Below, one piece after another: positions 22,740-35,182 of a DNA stretch of 64,000 nt. This DNA comes from Carex sylvatica (Eukaryota > Streptophyta > Magnoliopsida > Poales > Cyperaceae): positions 1-64,000 of the forward strand of contig CAXKVR010000941.1 of NCBI GenBank assembly GCA_964058845.1. The letters are read 5' to 3'. The number at the start of each line of letters is the position of its first letter. The stretch's first letter is position 1. The position numbers were made by a program, and so were the translations under genes. Below the pieces are notes generated by a model. That model searched no databases. It saw nothing but the letters and a program-made list of their open reading frames with translations, and had not been told where the DNA came from.

Positions 22740-23540
22740 TTTTAAAACCACACCTGGATAAAAAATAATAAACTACTATTTATAACAAATTAAATAATAA
22801 GTAACATAATTTGTAAAACTAAATAATTTAGAAATTAATAAAAAATTACATTTTTCTTTTTTCTTTTTTCTCTTCCTTTATCTTTGCCCGAGTGTCTTCT
22901 TTTCTCTCCGTCTAAGTGTGATCGTGTGCTTCGTATCTATAATTAAAAAAAATTAACATAACTTCAAAAAAATCTATATAGCTAAAAAATATAGATAGTT
23001 AAAAGAAAAAATATAGATAGCTAATAATTTACTAATTTATTTTTGTATGAATGATTAAGTACAAATTTATATTGGAAAAAAGTACTAATTTATTCCCTTA
23101 AAAGAGTACAAATTTAAGTATAAGTCATTGAATTTTTTTTGTTATTTTTGGAAATATATTTATTCAGTGGAAATTATTGAACACATTGATCCTCGTTTTA
23201 TTCTTCAAATAATTTGAAGAATATTTTGAAAAATAAAAAATTTACATATTAAGATGAATAATAATTTAATAGTTAATCTGGTCGATAACAAGAAGTCATG
23301 TCTTCCAAATAAAAAATACAGCAATACAAATTAATACAAATTAATTAAAATATTTGAATGTGTTAAAAATCTAGTTACTGAAATATTTTAAAAATTAATA
23401 AAGTTTAAAAAAATAATAACTTACATAATTTTATTAATAAAAAAAAAACTTACTTTTTTTCCGTAGAGTCTGAAACTCTGAAACTCTGAAACTCTGATTC
23501 TTCGTCAGAGTAGTATGAAATCTGCTGATTATATAACCAA
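22740..23540. other. AT-rich 5' spacer of the transposase
   Basis: Between the transposase start and the right TIR. It is mostly A/T runs; a CTCTGAAACTCTGAAACTCTG triplet repeat of about 10 bases lies near 23470. No frame is supported. Confidence 0.5.
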
Positions 23541-23935
23541 TCGATATGAGATTTCCGCTATTCTGTTAACCGGAATAAATAATTAATTCTGATTTCCGGT
23601 CCACTGTTAACCGGATCAAAAAATTTTCAAACCGGAATAAATAATTAATTCTGATTTCCGGTCCACTGTTAACCGGATCAAAAAAGTTTCAAAACTTTCC
23701 GGTGCACGGTTAACCGGTTGTATATCCGGTTATCGGTTAACCGGGTATTTGGTTTGGGTCCGGTAAACGGTTAACTGGTTATAAGTCCGGTAAATGGTTA
23801 ACCGGTATTGGTGCGGGTCCGGTAAATGGTTAACCGGTTTATTTGGTGCTGGTCCGGGAAATGGAAACCCGGAAATAAATCAATTTTCCGGTGCACCGTT
23901 AACCGGACTGGGTAGATTCCGAATTTTTATAAAAA
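23540..23935 (-). repeat. Right terminal inverted region of the MULE
   Basis: At least eight GGTTAACCGG-type motifs occur here, including three near-copies of GGTCCGGTAAATGGTTAACC (about 23758-23840). On the inner side a ~62-base unit beginning CCGGAATAAATAATTAATTC is repeated twice in tandem (about 23570-23690). The block CCGGTGCACCGTTAACCGGA near 23893 lies outside the best match to the left TIR, so the left end may be truncated. Confidence 0.75.
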
Positions 23936-24479
23936 TTAGAGTATATTGCGTAATTTATTAATTTTTTTGAACATTTATAAAAATTTCGGGAATAAAATTG
24001 GAGTCCACAAGAACATTTTATAAAAATTTCCTCAATAATCACGTAAATTAATTAGTATATAATATGTTATGCTTATTTTTTTTTGCTGCGTTTAGGTGCT
24101 TAGAAAAGTTAAGAATATTATAGTAATAAAATTCTGCCAAAGTCAATTGTTAAATTTTAAGATTAATTATAGAGAAAATTGATTTCATACCACTTCAAAA
24201 TTATGAATTTAGAAAAATGTCACTCTAAAACTTTTGTTTTGCTAAATATCACTTCAAATCACATTATTAAAAAAAATATCACAATTAACAAATTATTATA
24301 CATTTATAATAAAAAATAAACAGAATATGTTGTATTTTAAGTAATATTTTTGTATATTTCAAAAATATCCTCACAGTAATCCTTAATGAGTGTGATCCGA
24401 TCCAAAAGAAATGGTCTAAACCCCCTGACCCGTCTCCTCTCTTCGTCTCCTCACCCTCACGGAAGCAGTATAGATCTGA

Positions 24480-24512
24480 TGCCCATCGGACCTAGTTTGG
24501 TTCCGATGGGCA
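24480..24512. repeat. Hairpin inside the MULE
   Basis: TGCCCATCGGA and its exact reverse complement TCCGATGGGCA flank an 11-base loop. It is unusually GC-rich for the region. Confidence 0.6.
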
Positions 24513-26465
24513 GCATCGACTGTTTATTCAATTAAATTTTGATCCAAGGGTTTAAGTCGCTTGGCGACTGAAGCGAAACAGATTCAATTAAACGGATCTG
24601 CAAGAAGGAAAGGTTTGATTTGGCATGGGTGTTGGTTCGGAGGATGTACAGAAATAGGATTCTCTCTCAACGAGCAACAATTATCATTATGGAATGGTAA
24701 TCTCTTTGATTCTCTTTTTATTTTAAAAAAAGTTCAAATTTGATGCAATGCTTATTCAATTGGGTTGTTTCACGCACCCCTTGACTTCCTTCTATGTGTT
24801 GCCTTTTATTTTGCTCTCTCCAGCCCTTAACCTGACAATGGAGACTGAAGAGTAGTCCTGCTGCTGCCCTTGCTGATTCAGGGATAGAAGACGTATATAG
24901 ATTTCTCTTTTTTAAAAGATCTAGATTAAATTTATGTGTTTTGGGTGATAGAAGTTGTCTCTGGTACCATACTGGTACATGTTGCTTTGATGGTAATTTT
25001 TGTTGATGCCTAATTTTGACAGATAAAAGTTGTCTCTATAACATACTGGTACAAATTGATTTTTGTTGATGCCTAATTGTGATAGATAATTTTCTGCAAG
25101 TACTGTTGTAACTATTCTTAGTGTGACTAACAAGTCCTCTACTTATTTTCAGATCCACACTTCACATGTGCTACTCAAAATTCAATGACATCATCCAATC
25201 AATCATTGACATGGATGCTGATGTGAAAAATTGCATTTAAGGAAGCAAAGCAACATAATATATTCAAGGAAGCTAAGCATTGGCCACCTTGGCTCGGGTA
25301 TGTTTGATGACTTCACCCGTGGTGGTACCAGTAGTACTGGGCATGGTAAGCATTGCAATTGGATCTGATGTGAAGAACAGATATGTTACCAACCCAATGT
25401 ATCTCAGTGGGAATGAAGATGAGAGCTAAGTTGGGGTTTGGTTTCAGTTTAGGTTTGTAGCTGAAAGATTAAGTAGGGTTTAGGTTGAATTAGGTTTTTA
25501 TGGTCTTGTTTGTTTTTTTTAATCATATGTTTGGGAACTTGACTAGGAATGTGTCTATCTTCTCTCTTTACTAAGTTTTAAACTTAGGATTTTGGCTAAA
25601 TGTGAGAGAAAGTGGCTAATATATATTATACAATGATGCTGGTCTTGTATGTTTAATGAATTCAATATACTAGTGGTACTTTACAACTAAGCTTATATTA
25701 TGCCTACTTCTCATTTATCTTGTAAATGCCAAATATCAGTTGATACAACTAATAACTACTCACATATCATAACAGTTTTGTAAAAATTCATGAAAATATC
25801 TATGAATTATACTTTTTTTTTCTTGAAATGGACTATTTTGCCCTTTATACCTGTAACATGCATGTACTGGTACAGAGGTTCTGTGATATGCATGAACTTC
25901 AGAAAACATGAGAAAATGAAAATTAATTGTGTCATTGCTTGTTGTTAACTATAGATAAAATTTAATACAATTAAAAAAAAACTTTATTACTAAACTCATT
26001 AAAAATATTTACACATATTTTGAATCCTTCATCACAATAACATAGAACTGGACAACCCTCAGTATCTGAATATAATAATAAGACCTAAACTCTATCTTTC
26101 CAGTGAGCATCTATATTTACAAAACACTCATCAAAATCTCATGCAAAATTCCAGCATTAAATCTTCTTCATGATCCAACTAACAAAAGTATCGTCTTCTC
26201 AATGACCTTGTGTAAAATTCCTACATAAAATAAGAATTGAGAGAGTCATCGCAATTTGAACACCTCTCTCTTCTCAAAGGCTAAAGTTGAAAGAAAATAA
26301 TATACAGAGCTGGAACTCCCAATAATAGTTAACAACCATATCAAAGCATAGCCAACAGTACCTCCATAATATTTTCTTGACATTTTGTTTCTTGCTTTGA
26401 AGGTCCTATGTTAGTGTGCATTTATGCTCAACAATCAAAAGTGGGGTTCATAACTGCAATGGAAG

Positions 26466-27830
26466 GTTTCGAGCAATCGAGCAATCCAGTAAAAGATATA
26501 AAAATATTTGTGTGCACATTTAGAAGGACAAATGGTCCACAGTCCGGTTATTTACGTACATTAGGATTAGAATTTAACTGATCTTGATCCGAACGATACT
26601 AATACTAAACTAATCTGAATCGGTTAAACAACCGATTCTAAAAGTTTGAATTAGGTTCGGTTGTTTCAAATAACCGATCCTAATAGGTGTTAATATGGAT
26701 CGGTTGTTTAAAATAACCGATCATAATAGTACTAATTAGAATCAGTTATTTGAAACAACCGATCCTAATTCGAGTTTTCACCAAAAAAAAAAAAATTAGA
26801 ATCGGTTATTTTAAACAACCGATCATAATTCCTTTTCTTTTCTTTTCAAAATCAACATTTTCACAAAATCAAGATATAATACATTACATATTATAACAAG
26901 AAATTTAAATAAAAAAAAATTTAATTAACAAACATACAAATGACTGATTGAACTATTTCTTCAATTAACACACATTTATGCAATTAATGTAAAGCACAAC
27001 AATAAAAAAATAATAATTATCTCTTTTGCAATTACATCACTTGAGATTAGAAAAGACCCAAAAAACAAAAATAAAGGAAACAATTAGATGGAAAAATATT
27101 TTCCAATGAAAAATACAAAAAAAAAGTGTTTTAAAAGTATAATAATGATAAAATTAGATAAAGCTAATACCGTGATAGTTGATCAGCCAGATGATTAAGT
27201 AATTTGAGCGAGATGTCCTCAAGACTGTAAAACAATAAAAAAAAAATTAAAAACTGACACAATTGAGATGAAGGTGGGAGAGGCTCGGCTTTGAGAGGGA
27301 GAGACAGAGACAGAGTGAGACACGGAGGAGAGGGAGAGACGAACACATAGAGAGAGAGACACACACAGAGATCTGAGGATTTAAGAGGGAGAGACGGAGA
27401 CAGAGAGAGAGACGCTAAGTTGAAAATGAGAGGTGCGAAATGAAAATAAGAACCCTAAGCAGGTTATATAGGGAGTTATCAGGATCGGTTATTTCTAAAT
27501 AATCGATCCTGATTGTTTTTAGGATCGATTATTTATTGAACCGATCTTAATAGTATTAAGACTCAATTTTTTTGACTAAGTACAGAGGTGCAAAATGAAA
27601 ATAAATCATAGTATCAAATTAGCACTAGGATCGGTTAATTAAAAAAAACTGATCCTAATAGCATTAGGATCGGTTATTTTAAACAACCAATTCTAATTTA
27701 TTTATTTTTTAAATATTGGTTCTGCAAAAAAAAAAAAAAAAAAAAAATAGAATCGTTTGTTTCGAGCAATCCAGTAAAAGATATAAAAATATTTGTATGC
27801 ACATTCACAAGGACAAATGGTCCACAGTTC
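26466..27830. repeat. 1.2-kb insert flanked by ~75-bp direct repeats and rich in ACCGATCCTAAT palindromes
   Basis: GTTTCGAGCAAT through ACAAATGGTCCACAGT occurs at 26466-26542 and again at 27758-27826 in the same orientation. Between the copies, AGGATCGGTT/AACCGATCCT motifs recur more than ten times in both orientations (26600-26835 and 27480-27715), many paired as short palindromes around TATTT or GTTTAAA spacers. Such subterminal motif clusters are common in CACTA and other class II elements, but no CACTA end is visible. It may be an insertion in the MULE. Confidence 0.55.
27285..27425. repeat. Purine-rich GAGA tract
   Basis: About 140 bases of imperfect GAGAGA/GACAGAGAC repeats. On the minus strand this reads as a pyrimidine-rich, leader-like stretch. 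Confidence 0.6.
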
Positions 27831-28340
27831 AGTTAACAGTTAGTTGATTGCTAAATTGCACAAAATCCTGATTGTAATTAGCAATTTCTATACACAAGAA
27901 ATAGTCACATACCAAATAAGTCTTCTTTCTGATGCTAACCTCAAGAAGAGATCATTGGCAGAGGATGTAAACTCGAGCAATTAGTGTAGTGGTTGCTCAT
28001 CGGACAGGAACGGCGGAGTGGAGAGGACAGCAGAGAGGAGGCGGGCCGAAGGTGGAGGCGGACGGAGAGGAGGTGAGATTTAGGGTTGGCAACTTCAATT
28101 TACGTCCAAGGGGGACAGTGCCACAGAGAGGAGGTGTTAGAAGAGAAAAAGAATTTTTGAAGATCAAAGTTATTTTGGTCAGTTTACTTATAATGTAAAT
28201 TATTTATTTTAAATTATACATTAATATGGTATTTATAAATGTGATTTGAAGTAGCATTTAGCAAAACAGAAATTTTGAGATGGCATTTTTCTAAATTCAT
28301 CATTTTGGAATGACATGGAACCAATTTCCCCTTAATTATA

Positions 28341-31300
28341 ATATACTAGAAGTTTCTAGATTTCTTGATCATTTTTATAGTCAAATCCATAGGAAAAAAT
28401 ATATATAGACCATCTAATCCTCATTCTCCACCTAGAAGTGCTAATATTATGAATTTAATTTTTTGATCTCCTTGAGTGTTGAAGATTTATCAAAATAATA
28501 AATTGTTGCTTAAGTTGTTGTTGCTGCTCATAGCTAGTTAGATCATTTTGGATGCTTTTGTTGTTTTGTTTTTCAAGGCTAATATCTATTTTTCAGAGGG
28601 ATATTGGATACAAAGTTGTAAGATGTTGAACTTGAGAATGTCAGATCAGAATCCCCTATTGTTTATTTGTGATGCGGATCATTTTGTATATGTTTAAATA
28701 CACGAGAATAATACTAATTCGAAAATAGTAATTATACTGCTCATCTTAATTAGATGTGCAATTCAAATAAGTTTTTCATTACCCAACAGAGTTAGCACTC
28801 TTTAAATTAGTACTATTTTGAAATTACAATCGAAACAAAATTTTACTATTATGATTTATGAGTAACACAATATTAATACTCGTCTCACACTAATTAACAC
28901 TTTTTCACACTATTTGGTTAACACTATTTTTGTACTATTTTCAGTCACTAACTCAAATAACACTATTAATCCAAATAATATTATTTTTATACTCTGTTCC
29001 TTTGATGTCTAAACATATCATGGATATATGTTTGAATGCATAAAAATAGTACAAATTAAAAAACAAACAGAGTTATTATTTATTTTTCGATATTATCCAA
29101 AGATGTTTTCGAGATAGCGGCCGGGTTAGTTCATTTTGAATTAATAATTCGATTAATACAATCTTAACAACATTTACATTATTTTAAATAACACAAAATT
29201 AATATTTCTTTCATATTTTTTAAAGTAATAATTTTATTACACTAGTTAATTACTAATTTTAATAATTCCATTTTTTTAATACTCTTTTGACTATTCAAAC
29301 ACACTCAAATTTAGAGCTGCAGGTTGGTTGCCTCCGAATACATGTCTGATGTCTCAAGATTGAAGTATATATTTTGTAAATATTTTGCTCACATCAAATC
29401 AAATGCTCTTTTATTTTCTATTTTTGTTGTTTTTATATTTTGGATATATATTTTAACAGATAGTTTTTAATTGCACAAAGTATCTAGAGTTCTAGACACA
29501 TGACAGTTTTCACTCTATATTGTCTATCCTATATATGAACTAAAAAATATTCTGTCAAAATTGTGTACCCTATCTTTTTACTTATTAATTATAAATAAGG
29601 AGGGTTCAAATGCCTTTATTTTTTTGTCTCTCCATCATACTTTTATTTTTTTTAAATTTAATAACTCAAAATTTAAAACTTAAAAATCAAAATAAAACCA
29701 TTGAATATGCATGATTTACATTGTTTTATCTATGCACGTATAAAAAAAAATATTAATTTTATTTTAGTTGTCATCAAGAGTTTGTAAAAACATACTAATG
29801 TGAATAATTTATAGACGTTAATTTTTCAAATGATTGATTCACTAGAAAATAAAATCGAAATGTGATATTTTTTATGAGCATATAGAGAAAATAACATAGA
29901 TCATATCTAATGATTTTATTTTGACGTTTATGATTTAAATTTTAATTTATTCACGCAAAAATGTATAACTAATAATTATCTAGATAAAAAAAAAAGTTCG
30001 ACTAACTCAACATCTCACAAAGCCTTAACTCTAGCTCAACATTCCTTTTTTTATATATATTATTATTTGCCATTTTTATAAGCTACTTCGGCGAATTTGT
30101 ACTAGAAAATATACAAATTTATCCATAACTTGGGAACTTCAAATTCCTTCACCCTAATTTTATACCGATAAATGGGCTCGCAAAATTAGGTATTTATTTT
30201 TCATTGGAAAAGAACTAGAGATCTTAATTAAATACTTATAAGATTCACTACTTATAGTTAAAAAAAAATGAAACAATAAATTTCTAATCCTGCTTGCTTG
30301 CATGCAACAACATCTTCTATCTAAAGTTATCTGTTCTACCTGCCAATTAACGGACAAATTACCAATTTTTTAATAATAATAATAATAATAATAATACTAA
30401 AAATAATAATCTCAACAAATCAATATTTACTTTAATAAAAAAAACATTTATGTTACAAACACATATCCTCAACCCTTTTTGAAAGCTTCATAATCATTCA
30501 ACAAAAATAATGCCAATATCTAAAGTTTTGTTTAGCAAGCATAGCTAGAAGGGCTTTTTCATCTATAATATAGAATCATGAAATTATTTCAGCTACCAAA
30601 AAATGTACAACTTTCGTTAATTCAGCAAAGCATCACACAAATTGTGGCATGGCAGGAGCCTTCGTTTTTGCTGCTTCTTTTTTTAATTCAATTTTGAGCA
30701 TTTTATTTTATTTGTTATTCAGACCATCTAATCTAAAATCAATTAGCTAATTATATCGATTTGATGACGCCATAAAACAATCTCGATGACATCAGCGATA
30801 TCGATTTGGAATGTGACACATATACTCCAAAGTGGAATATTATATTGCTACAATTTGTTTGTTATTTAGGAATATGGACTTCTCCATTTTAAGATCTATT
30901 ATACAAAGTTTAAAGTCAGAACTATCAACAAATTAATGCTTAAAGTAAGTTCTCTAACTATATTTTAATAAAGGAAGATTCTCAGCACAATACAAAAGAT
31001 TATGGTGCAATAACCTACGAACCTTATAGCTATACACAATGTATAGCCAATGACGGTGAAAAATATTTAAACTCCAAAATATTTTTTTCCCTCTCTCTCC
31101 TTTTAACCATAAATAGCAATTTAATAAGAGAAATCCAACGAGGATGAACTACTTTTACTAAATCACCGCGTCGCTCCTATATACATTGATCGGCATCTTC
31201 TTTTTCAACACGCCATGGCCATTTTGTGTAATCTTGTTTCTTTTTTAAAAGGAGAGAGCCGGATCGTCGATAGAGTAGGATCATGAATTCAGTCTCATAC

Positions 31301-31350
31301 GAAGAAGTATTTTTATTACTACCAGTTCCAGATTATGGTCCTAGTTAGGA
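28341..31350. other. AT-rich intergenic DNA, no gene
   Basis: No coding frame or RNA gene is supported over 3 kb. A (TAA)n microsatellite lies at about 30370-30400. Several poly-A/T runs are present. The last few hundred bases are the upstream region of the CCT gene. Confidence 0.55.
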
Positions 31351-31355
31351 GACTC

Positions 31356-31363
31356 TATATATA
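31356..31363 (+). promoter_or_regulatory. TATA box of the CCT-motif gene
   Basis: TATATATA sits 83 bases upstream of the ATG at 31446, with a purine-rich leader between. Position fits a short 5' leader starting near 31390. Other TA-rich sequences upstream make this likely rather than certain. Confidence 0.6.
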
Positions 31364-31445
31364 GAGATAGAAAACTATAAAGAAAAGCAAAGAAATTATA
31401 TAAATTAAGAGAGGCAGAGGGACAGGAGCGCAAAGAGCAACAAAA

Positions 31446-34396
31446 ATGTTACAGAAACTAATGTGCGAAGAGCAAGTTGATGAGGCTGAGATGTCCATTG
31501 TAAGTTTTCTTCAAACATTAGCTCTATTTTCCCTAATTCCAAAATTTAGTTCTTCCAATTAATTGTTTGGTCGTCGATACGAATTTTGTGTTCATCTTTT
31601 CTATTTTTAAAAGAATCCTTTGTTTATTTTACCCCGCCAACTTAATTACTGGATAAAACGACATTCCCCCTTTATTAGAAATGAAGAAGAAGACAAGCAT
31701 TTTCTGATATGGTTTCACATTTGCACTTTCAAGTACGGCATATTATTGGAGAATCTAATCTTTGTTTATGCTTACGTATATGTTTAGAGTACATATCCTC
31801 TAATGCTTATGCCAAGACTAAAATTATTCTCCATGACCCGATGACACATTCTTTTCATTTCTTCGTTTTTACCATTCTTCTAAACGTACGTTAGACAATG
31901 GCATTGCAATCTGATGCATTTTGTACTGTATATAATAGAATTATTATCTTATTTTAATGTAAAATATTTTTTCTTAATGACAGGGACGGAATTAGAATAT
32001 TTAAATTGGGGGAGCTAACACGTGAAATGCAAAATGCGAAATGTGTGGCAGCTAGGATTTGAATTCGAATCTTCGCAATCATAAAATAAAATTATTCTAA
32101 CCACTAAACTACAAGCAAAAATTAACTTATAAAAAAAGGCAGAAGTCGGGTTAGCAGTTAAACTAAGCTCTCCTAAAGCTGCTAACTCAACATTTTATTG
32201 GAATAGCGAAAGCCATTAACCGGTCAAGAGATAGATTGCATTAGGAAAAAGTATCCAAATACAGAATAGAAAATCCGAGTTAGCGGTATTATATATGAAT
32301 CATCCATGTTCATGTAATTGGCTAAACAACAAAGTTTTCATGATACAATTTTGTTGGCTTGGCTGTACCTCAATTAGGTTCATTATCTGATATGCAAAAT
32401 ATTTTGTCATGGCCATTGTTATTCTTTCTTTCTGATGAAGTATCCTATTTGGATTTATCTTACCAGAACAGTATCTTTCTTAACAATATGTTGGAGATAT
32501 GATCAGGCATGGATTTGTATTATATCCATGCAAATCGCACATTATATAACATGCAAGCTTAAAGACTATAGGAACATTATGTTAGAAAAATTAGAGACAA
32601 AAACAAAGCATCTACACGTACTTTAACAAAGTCAACCAGTATACCTAGTTTCAGCTTCCCTAGTGCATCCACCAATTCAAATCTTTACTACCTACACTAA
32701 CTAGTGACTCGCTAACTGTAGTAACCCTCCTATCTCCTTTATTCCATGCACTGATGCACCCCCATAATTTAACTTTATTCCTCGACATTTTGTCACACCA
32801 TACACTTTCACATCCGTTTTACATGACATATATATTATATATTACTATGCATTTGTTAAAATATATAGCAGAACGATTGAGAAAGAAGACCTAGTTATAC
32901 TGCTAGCTATGGAAACTTTTCTGTCTCTTGACATACTATCCCTTATATTTGTGAAAAATGTACAGGACGAAATGATCTCAAGCCCCATTGCACAACACCT
33001 CATTGATTTTTGTGATGATGGTGGCGGCGGATCACTCTTCCCCATTGGTGACCCCTCTCCTGCTGTCAGCTCTACTGATGTGGCAGGCTCCTCCATCATC
33101 ACCACTAAGGTCATGCCTCCCACTGATGAATTAATCTCTGCCGCCTACGAAAGTTTTGGCCCAGCCATGGATGACGTTGACTTCGCTACTTTAGACGCCT
33201 TATTAGACACCCAACCTCAGCCTCAGCTGCAAGCTCAAACACAGCAGCAGCAACAGTCAATTGATCCTTCCATCAATTTTAACAACTTACTCCCACAATC
33301 ACTAAACACTAGTGATTTTTCCCCTGATGAAGACAACCAAACAAAAGCCCCAGAAGATATGAGCAACCGCCTAATCCTGATGCGGCCCCCGCCTAACCTG
33401 ATTCAGGTTGCACCGATGCAGAGACAGCAGCAAGGTGGCCTCATGGGAATAGATGGTGGGTTCCCGCTACCGATGATTCAGCAAAACAACACCGAACGGC
33501 AACGATTCTTTCATACTGGTAACTCCAGCAATGGAATGGCAATCCCCGAGCTGGGAGGGATGATATCTCCTTTTGGCAATGAAGGTCGGGAACAGCTAAG
33601 AAGGATATTTAGCTCTGGTGATCTTCAGGTAATTAAGGTTATGTGGGCTTAATTAGAGAATCTAGCTACTACAACATCAGTGTTATTTCAGCTGTAGTGA
33701 CAATGACATCAAAATCCATCAAATATGTTTCAAACAATGAATTCAAACCATTCAAACCGATCTATCTTACAAGTGATGATTTACATGCAAAGTTTATAAA
33801 TTTTGGAATTAATTTCTTATCAAGTCAAGCGGTCAAAAAAGGAAGTTTCCAAGTTAATTTTAATGCATTATTTTTTATTATTTTTTTATCACTTGACTTC
33901 ATACAAAATGAATACGAAATAACACCGATATCATAGTAGTCAGACTCTTATTAGATGCATATTTATCACTGTGCATATATAGTACATTTATGTTGGGACC
34001 TTGACTGGTTAAATGCTAAAACAGGTCATAAGAGGGAGCCAAAATGTAATGGCAGGATGCAATGAAAGCAATGCCACACCAGTTTTGGCTTCAACCGAGC
34101 CTACCAACGCAGCATTGGAGGAGAGCTCAAGCTACAAGGTTGGCCGGCTCACGCAAGAAGAAAGGAAAGCAAAGATTGATAGGTACATTCGGAAGAGAAA
34201 TGAAAGAAACTTCAAGAAAAAAATAAAGGTAACAGAGGATTTCCAAGGTCTGTGCAAATAAAATTCATTTATATGAGATATACTGAAAGCTAGAGCCATT
34301 TGCAACATACTATCCCATAAATGGCTTCACTCTCTCTCTCTTTTGCAATGTTGGTAGTAGCTGCCAAGCGATTTGATTAAATATAATAGAGTTCAT

Positions 34397-34441
<45 letters not shown>

Positions 34442-35182
34442 AGCCCTTTTTGAAAATATACAAATCTGTTTCTCAAAAAAATAGAGTTCATACAAATCTC
34501 TTGTTTTTTTTAAATGGAGTTCATACAAATCTCTCTCTCTCTCTCTCTCTTATTTAGCCCTTTTTGAAAATATACAAGCATATTACATGCAACTGTTGCT
34601 ATTGAGTAGGATACTTGCGATATTTCTCATTTTGCAAGGGTACAACTTATTTTGAGGTTAATTTTAGCCTGAAAATGTGTAAAACTTTATAAGAGACTTT
34701 GTATTGAGACTAACTTCCGAAAAAATGAAGTACGCATGTAGGAAAACCCTAGCTGATAGCCGGCCACGGGTACGTGGTAGGTTCGCAAAGAACGATGAAT
34801 TTGAGGAGCCAATGAGGAGGTCATACAGTACTGGAGCATATGACGATGACGGGACCTCTCCAATGGTACTTAAACTATTCTTTGTGTTTCAAAAGTAAAA
34901 TTTCCAGCAAAAAAAACATAGAAATAATTAAGTCTAGGTAGTAATATCAAACCAAATGCAAAAAAACAACAAAACAAAGCTAACCAAAAGCTTTTAGAAA
35001 TGGAGTATCATGAAATGATATAACAAATTTGCCTTATCTCCTCTTAATAGGTGCCGGTGAAGGAAGATGAAGATGTTCACAACTCATCAGACATCCTAGC
35101 GCAGATAAACAGCATGAACAACATGAACTACGCTTTGTTATACTCCATGCCACCCGACACAAGTAGTACATGGACCACGTAA
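31446..35182 (+). CDS. CCT motif family (CMF) transcription regulator, 395 aa, five exons
   Basis: Exons 31446-31499, 32966-33628, 34025-34228, 34731-34865 and 35051-35182 join in frame without stops. The N terminus (MLQKLMCEEQ, then SSPIAQHLIDFCDD) is followed by an acidic segment and a Gln-rich stretch (about residues 97-115). The CCT domain spans about residues 286-328, starting ERKAKIDRYIRKRNERNF and ending RPRVRGRFAKND. No B-box or receiver domain is present, so it is a CMF member, not CONSTANS-like or PRR. The CCT domain works in the nucleus in DNA binding and NF-Y contact and carries a basic localisation signal. The N-terminal and CCT sequence recall the Arabidopsis At5g41380/At1g04500 group; this is from memory of the family. 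Intron 4 splits the CCT domain. Intron 1 is long (1466 bases) and repeat-bearing. Confidence 0.92.
31980..32115 (-). repeat. tRNA-derived SINE-like fragment in CCT intron 1
   Basis: On the minus strand, TAGTTTAGTGGTTAGAA (A-box-like) is followed about 40 bases later by GATTCGAATTCAAATCC (B-box-like). It resembles the cores at 1733-1785 and 1908-1960 in box layout. Decayed; not a tRNA gene. Confidence 0.45.
34387..34590 (+). repeat. Duplicated (CT)n microsatellite block in CCT intron 3
   Basis: GAGTTCATACAAATCTCTCT followed by a (CT)n tract and CTTATTTAGCCCTTTTTGAA occurs twice (34389-34460 and 34517-34575). The first CT tract is about 35 bases, the second about 22. A third GAGTTCATACAAATCTC without the tract lies at 34485. 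Confidence 0.8.

Larger units (their letters stand above)
14530..23900. mobile_element. Mutator-like element with plant mobile domain gene and MURA transposase
   Basis: Inverted terminal regions (14530-14640 and about 23540-23900) share CCCGGAC, GGTTAACCGG and GGTGCACCGGAAAGTT blocks in opposite orientation. Inside, a plant mobile domain (PMD) gene on the plus strand and a MURA-type transposase on the minus strand converge, like mudrA and mudrB of maize MuDR but with a PMD gene in the second position. A small minus-strand ORF lies between them. Both large genes have stops. The exact ends and the expected 9-base target duplication could not be fixed by eye; the edges may be off by 100 bases. 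Confidence 0.8.
24172..28331. mobile_element. Non-autonomous MULE (4160 bp) with perfect 9-bp target duplication
   Basis: It begins GAGAAAATTGATTTCATACC and ends in the reverse complement of GGGGAAATTGGTTCCATGTC. The TIRs run at least 120 bases (ATGAATTTAGAAAAATG, GTTTTGCTAAAT and ACTTCAAATCACAT are shared). TTAATTATA lies directly outside both ends (24163-24171, 28332-28340), the 9-base duplication typical of Mutator. No transposase is present. GC-richer stretches inside each end (about 24400-24680 and 27970-28150) look unlike the AT-rich middle and could be captured host sequence, but I do not recognise their source. Confidence 0.9.
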
